Shown here: positions 60,886 through 64,000 of the stretch, one piece after another
Position numbering within the stretch: the first letter of the stretch is position 1
How the letters are laid out: every line of letters starts with the position of its first letter
Assembly (NCBI RefSeq): GCF_014205335.1
Contig: NZ_JACHNH010000001.1
Coordinates: forward strand, 434,001 to 498,000
DNA: 64,000 nt
Source of the DNA: Amorphoplanes digitatis
Lineage (GTDB): Bacteria > Actinomycetota > Actinomycetes > Mycobacteriales > Micromonosporaceae
Direction: 5' to 3'
Translations under genes and position numbers: made by a program
The notes under the pieces: model-generated
The model's input: the letters and a program-made list of their open reading frames with translations, nothing else
What the model was told of the DNA's origin: nothing
Database searches by the model: none

Positions 60886-61959
60886 GTGCTAAACCAGACA
60901 TCTAGTGATTCCTGGCAGCATCTACTCGAAACGCCGCGAAAGTCGCTGTGGGCGCGGCTGCCATTCGGCGTACGGATGGCTACTGCCGGGCTCGGTGCTC
61001 TCATGGTCGTGGCCGGTTCGGCGGCGGGTATCGCCGCCCTGACGAGCACGGACACGCGAGTGGTGAACGCCGTCGGTAGCGATTCGTCCGTCGTCGAGCT
61101 GCCGCCGGCCGGCGACGCGGAGCTCGGTGCCCAGAAGGCCGCCGGCCACGCCGCCGACCGGAAGGCCGCCGCCAAGGACGCGGCCGGCCGGGTACGCGCG
61201 GCCCGGAGCACGGGTGAGCGGAGGCCGGGCCTGCCGAACTCCGCCCGTGCGGCGGTGCCGGCGGACGACGGCCGGTCGACGCCCGGCGAGGCGGATCGGA
61301 GCGGCACCCGGACGCCGCGCCGGACGGCACCGAGCGGCCGGAACCCGGCCACCGTGGGCGCCTCGGCGGGCGGATCGGCCGGGCCGGCCGGGCCCGCGGG
61401 CCCGGTGGTGCACGTCGAACGGGTCTCGGAGTCCGAGGCGATCCCGTTCCGGACCAGGCTGATCAGGGACCCGTCGATGCCGCCTGGCAGCCGGCGGATC
61501 CAGACGCCGGGCATCCCCGGCGAACGGGTGCTGCACTACGAGGTGACGTTCACCGGCAGCAGGGAGACGGGCCGCCGGCTCATCGACTCGAACGTCACCC
61601 GCGAGCCGCAGCACCGGGTGGTGGCCTTCGGCAACCGGCGCGTCACCGGCCCGTTCGGCGGCGGGCGCGACGGCCGCCGGGAATGCCAGCTCCGCCTCGG
61701 GCCGTGCATCGGCCTGGCCCGCGGCACGGCCTGCGTCGACGGCAGCGGCGATCAGTCCGAGAAGGACCTCATCGACGGCGACCTGAGCCTGCTCACCGCC
61801 GCCGACATCGACGAGCTCCAGCTCACGCTGCCCTGCGTGGTGGTGCCGAAGGGCGACCCGAAGGACGACCCGAAGAAGGACGCGGCGAATGAACCCGTGG
61901 CGGCCGCCACGCCGGATGCCGCGGCGGGCGACCGGCGATCGGATGGCAAGCAGGGGTAA
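60886..61959 (+). CDS. G5-domain cell-surface protein
   Basis: About 357 residues from GTG 60886. A cytoplasmic stub (MLNQTSSDSWQHLLETPRKSLW) is followed by one membrane helix (MATAGLGALMVVAGSAAGIAAL), an Ala/Arg/Pro-rich linker (about 60-200), a G5 domain (about 205-260: RVLHYEVTFTGSRETGRRLI, then VVAFGNRR), and a tail with four cysteines (CQLRLGPCIGLARGTACVDG...CVVV). Residues near the end (LTAADIDELQL) are conserved-looking. G5 domains bind sugars or zinc and occur in Rpf-like surface proteins. No enzymatic domain is present. Confidence 0.78.
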   Translation: MLNQTSSDSWQHLLETPRKSLWARLPFGVRMATAGLGALMVVAGSAAGIAALTSTDTRVVNAVGSDSSVVELPPAGDAELGAQKAAGHAADRKAAAKDAAGRVRAARSTGERRPGLPNSARAAVPADDGRSTPGEADRSGTRTPRRTAPSGRNPATVGASAGGSAGPAGPAGPVVHVERVSESEAIPFRTRLIRDPSMPPGSRRIQTPGIPGERVLHYEVTFTGSRETGRRLIDSNVTREPQHRVVAFGNRRVTGPFGGGRDGRRECQLRLGPCIGLARGTACVDGSGDQSEKDLIDGDLSLLTAADIDELQLTLPCVVVPKGDPKDDPKKDAANEPVAAATPDAAAGDRRSDGKQG

Positions 61960-61998
61960 TCCGCCCGGCCCCGGCGGACCGTGCGGCAGGATGACCGG

Positions 61999-62832
61999 GT
62001 GGCGTTGAGCGATACCAGGTTGCAGGAGCTCGCCGCGGCCCTGGCCGAGGTGCCCGGGGTGACCGGCGTCCTGCTGGGCGGGAGCCGGGCCCGGGGCACG
62101 CACACCCCGGACTCCGACACCGACCTGGGCGTCTACTACCGCGCACCGCTCGACGTTCCGGCGCTGGCCGGGCTGGCCCGGGTCTTCGGCGGCCCGGCCG
62201 CCCGGGTCACCTCGCCCGGCGAGTGGGGGCCGTGGGTGGACGGCGGCGGCTGGCTGACCGTGGACGGCGCGGCCGTCGACTGGATCTACCGCGACGTGAG
62301 CCGGGTCCGGCAGGCGTGCGAACAGGCGGAGCTGGGCCGGTACGCGTTCCACGCGCAGGCGGGCCACCCGCTCGGCGTGCCGGACTTCGCGTACGCGGGG
62401 GAGGTCGCCCTCGGGGTGATCCTGGCCGATCCGAGCGGTGAGCTGGCGGCGTTGCAGGAGCGGGCCCTGGTCTTTCCGCCGGCGCTGGGCGAGAGCCTGG
62501 TCGCCGGCCTGTGGGAGGCCGATTTCCTCGCCGGGGTGGCACGCAAGGCGGTGCCGCGCGGCGACTCGGCCTACCTGGCGGGCTGCCTGTTCCGGCTGGT
62601 GGGGGTGTGTGCGCACGCGCTGCACGGCGCGGCCGGGCGCTGGCTGATCAATGAGAAGGGCGCGGTGGCCGCGGCGGCCGCCCTGCCCGGCGCGCCGCCG
62701 CACTTCGCCGAGCGGGTCGACGCCGTCTTCGCCGATCTCAACGGCGACCCGATGCGCCTCGCCGCGGCGCTGGACGCCGCCGTCGACCTCGTTCTGGACA
62801 CCGCCGACGCGTGCGCCATGATGACGCGATGA
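61999..62832 (+). CDS. Nucleotidyltransferase-domain protein
   Basis: The protein has 277 residues from GTG 61999. The N-terminus has the polymerase-beta-type motif VLLGGSRARGTHTPDSDTDLGVYY, with the two catalytic Asp in DSDTD, followed by a helical C-terminal half with LVFPPALGESLVAGLWEADFL. Members include aminoglycoside adenylyltransferases and MNT-type antitoxins. A full-length substrate domain suggests an enzyme, not an antitoxin. It overlaps the S51 peptidase gene by 4 bp. Confidence 0.85.
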   Translation: MALSDTRLQELAAALAEVPGVTGVLLGGSRARGTHTPDSDTDLGVYYRAPLDVPALAGLARVFGGPAARVTSPGEWGPWVDGGGWLTVDGAAVDWIYRDVSRVRQACEQAELGRYAFHAQAGHPLGVPDFAYAGEVALGVILADPSGELAALQERALVFPPALGESLVAGLWEADFLAGVARKAVPRGDSAYLAGCLFRLVGVCAHALHGAAGRWLINEKGAVAAAAALPGAPPHFAERVDAVFADLNGDPMRLAAALDAAVDLVLDTADACAMMTR

Positions 62833-63566
62833 CAGCCGACGAACCCACGATCCTCGCCACGAGCGCCGGATTCCGCCGCGGCCGGTACGGCCTGTTCGAC
62901 CTGCGGGTCGGGCCGATCCACCACTTCGCCGCGGAGCTGGCCAACGCCGGCGAGACGGCCAAGATCTGCTTCCTGCACCAGGCGATCGGTGACCCCGTCG
63001 ACTACATCGGAGCGACCTACGCGGCGTTCGCCAGGACCCGCTACCGGGCCTCGCACCTGCAACTGTTCCCGATGCCGAACCACGACGACATCCGCGCGCA
63101 CCTGCTCGACCAGGACGTGATCTGGGTCAACGGCGGCAGCGTGGCCAACCTGGTCGCGGTCTGGCGGGTGCACGGCATCGAGGAGATCCTGCACGAGGCG
63201 TGGCAGGCCGGGGTCGTGCTGGGCGGCGTCTCGGCCGGTTCGATCTGCTGGCACCAGGGTGGCAGCACCGACAGCTTCGGACCCGAGCTGCGGGCGTTCA
63301 CCGACGGGCTGGGCTGGCTGCCGTACAGCAACGGGGTGCACTACGACGCGGAGGAGCAGCGCCGGCCGATGATGCACAAGCTGATCGGCGACGGGACGCT
63401 CGGCGACGGCTACGCGACCGACGACGGCGCCGGGCTGGTCTATCGCGGCACCCGGCTGGCCGAGGTCGTGGCCGACGCGGAGGGCCCGCGTGGCTACGAG
63501 CTCAGGCGGGCAGCGGACGGCTCGGTGACCGAGACGCCGCTGCCCACCCGCGTGCTCGACTACTAG
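62829..63566 (+). CDS. Peptidase E-like protein (family S51)
   Basis: The protein has 245 residues. It contains FLHQAIGDPVDYI, VNGGSVANLVAVWRVHG and the nucleophile motif GGVSAGSICW (Ser135), the Gly-x-Ser-Ala-Gly pattern of S51 dipeptidase E/cyanophycinase relatives. It probably cleaves Asp-containing dipeptides. It is coupled to the nucleotidyltransferase gene by ATGA. The end overlaps the convergent ricin-lectin gene by 4 bp. Confidence 0.9.
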   Translation: MTADEPTILATSAGFRRGRYGLFDLRVGPIHHFAAELANAGETAKICFLHQAIGDPVDYIGATYAAFARTRYRASHLQLFPMPNHDDIRAHLLDQDVIWVNGGSVANLVAVWRVHGIEEILHEAWQAGVVLGGVSAGSICWHQGGSTDSFGPELRAFTDGLGWLPYSNGVHYDAEEQRRPMMHKLIGDGTLGDGYATDDGAGLVYRGTRLAEVVADAEGPRGYELRRAADGSVTETPLPTRVLDY

Positions 63567-64000
63567 GGCAGGACCCACTTCTGGTTCGCCGCGCCGAGGC
63601 AGTCCCAGATGTGGATCTGCTGGCCGTCGGCCGGGTTGTTCTGACTCACGTCCAAGCATCTGCCGGACTGCGGATTGCGCAGGGTCTGGTCGGGCTGGGC
63701 CGACCAGTTCTGCGCGCCGCTGCCGTTGCAGGTGTACAGCTGCGCCTTCGTGCCGTTGGCGGTGCCGCCGCCGGCCACGTCGAGGCACTTGCCCAGCGCC
63801 TTGACCGGGCCGTTCGGGGTGACGGTCCACCGCTGCGCGCCGGTGCCGTTGCAGGTGTAGAGCTGGATCTTGGTGCCGTTGGCGGTGCCGCTGCCGGCCA
63901 CGTCGAGGCACTTGCCGGCCAGCCCGACTATCGGGCCGGTGCGGTCGGCCGGCGGCCCGCCGAGCTCCTTGATCCGGACGTTGCGGAATGAGGCGTCGTC
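63563..64000 (-). CDS. DUF1080-ricin lectin protein, 3' end only (truncated by window edge)
   Basis: The visible 145 residues are the C-terminus. They start with DDASFRNVRIKELG, which matches the end of a DUF1080 (3-keto-disaccharide hydrolase, LamG-like) domain. A ricin-type beta-trefoil lectin (CBM13) of three QxW-like repeats follows: GKCLDVAGSGTANGTKIQLYTCNGTGAQRW, its close copy, and the last one GRCLDVSQNNPADGQQIHIWDCLGAANQKW. Such proteins are secreted and bind polysaccharides. The gene starts beyond position 64000. Confidence 0.88.
   Translation of the reverse strand, partial: DDASFRNVRIKELGGPPADRTGPIVGLAGKCLDVAGSGTANGTKIQLYTCNGTGAQRWTVTPNGPVKALGKCLDVAGGGTANGTKAQLYTCNGSGAQNWSAQPDQTLRNPQSGRCLDVSQNNPADGQQIHIWDCLGAANQKWVLP

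Overview
The window is ordinary chromosomal DNA of a high-GC actinomycete. The markers are an acyl-CoA carboxylase with an epsilon subunit, a mycosin of type VII secretion, a GTP-dependent PEP carboxykinase, class II fructose bisphosphatase, extreme GC bias at third codon positions, and many GTG starts joined by 1-4 bp overlaps. Gene content and style fit the Micromonosporaceae (for example Actinoplanes), but the genus is an inference. I see no rRNA, tRNA, CRISPR array, insertion sequence or prophage.

Region 1 (1-20.3 kb) is a stretched version of the actinobacterial biotin/acyl-CoA carboxylase locus. From memory, the M. tuberculosis order is GtrA - bPH - birA - accD5 - accE5 - maf - accA3. 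Here the same genes occur in the same relative order: accA (652-2394, minus), maf (about 6.1 kb), accE (9.2 kb), accB (13.8-15.4 kb), birA (17.6 kb), a PH-domain membrane protein and two GtrA proteins. Other modules sit between them: a PadR-controlled ABC exporter, a three-gene type VII secretion-like unit ending in a mycosin, a large receptor Ser/Thr kinase, an M50-like protease, and an acidic single-pass membrane protein of unknown function.

Region 2 (20.2-50.4 kb) is central metabolism and housekeeping. It holds an ECF sigma factor with a zinc-binding tail, pckG, a geranylgeranyl-reductase-like oxidase, a short-chain cis-prenyltransferase, an EamA exporter with a divergent LysR regulator, otsB, PIN-PhoH, a secreted transglycosylase-like protein behind a long structured leader with a perfect CRP-type site, a secreted trypsin, a rhomboid protease, glpX, a DUF4245 protein, xseB-xseA, ispH, rmuC, a DNA alkylation repair pair coupled to valS, and ychF. 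The order Z-prenyltransferase - phoH - glpX - DUF4245 - xseB - xseA - ispH - ychF recalls M. tuberculosis Rv1086-Rv1112. Between valS and ychF lies an accessory insert at 46.6-49.3 kb: a small membrane protein, a divergent XRE regulator with its own inverted-repeat operators, and a GT-A-like protein coupled to the regulator.

Region 3 (50.4-64 kb) is accessory. It opens with a 1563-residue CHAT protease - STAND NTPase - TPR protein whose thirteen 41-residue repeats are almost identical. Then come a nucleoside deoxyribosyltransferase-like/DUF1905 pair, an MFS exporter, a degenerate PAP2 protein, an ArsR-SRPBCC pair, DUF402, MarR, a secreted lamin-tail protein, a G5-domain protein, a nucleotidyltransferase/S51 peptidase pair, and the C-terminal end of a DUF1080-ricin lectin protein cut by the window edge.

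The best candidates for undescribed biology are the CHAT-STAND-TPR protein, the XRE/GT-A two-gene unit with its TTCAGT-N4-ACTGAA operators, the CRP site and hairpin leader of the transglycosylase gene, and the type VII trio embedded in the acc locus.
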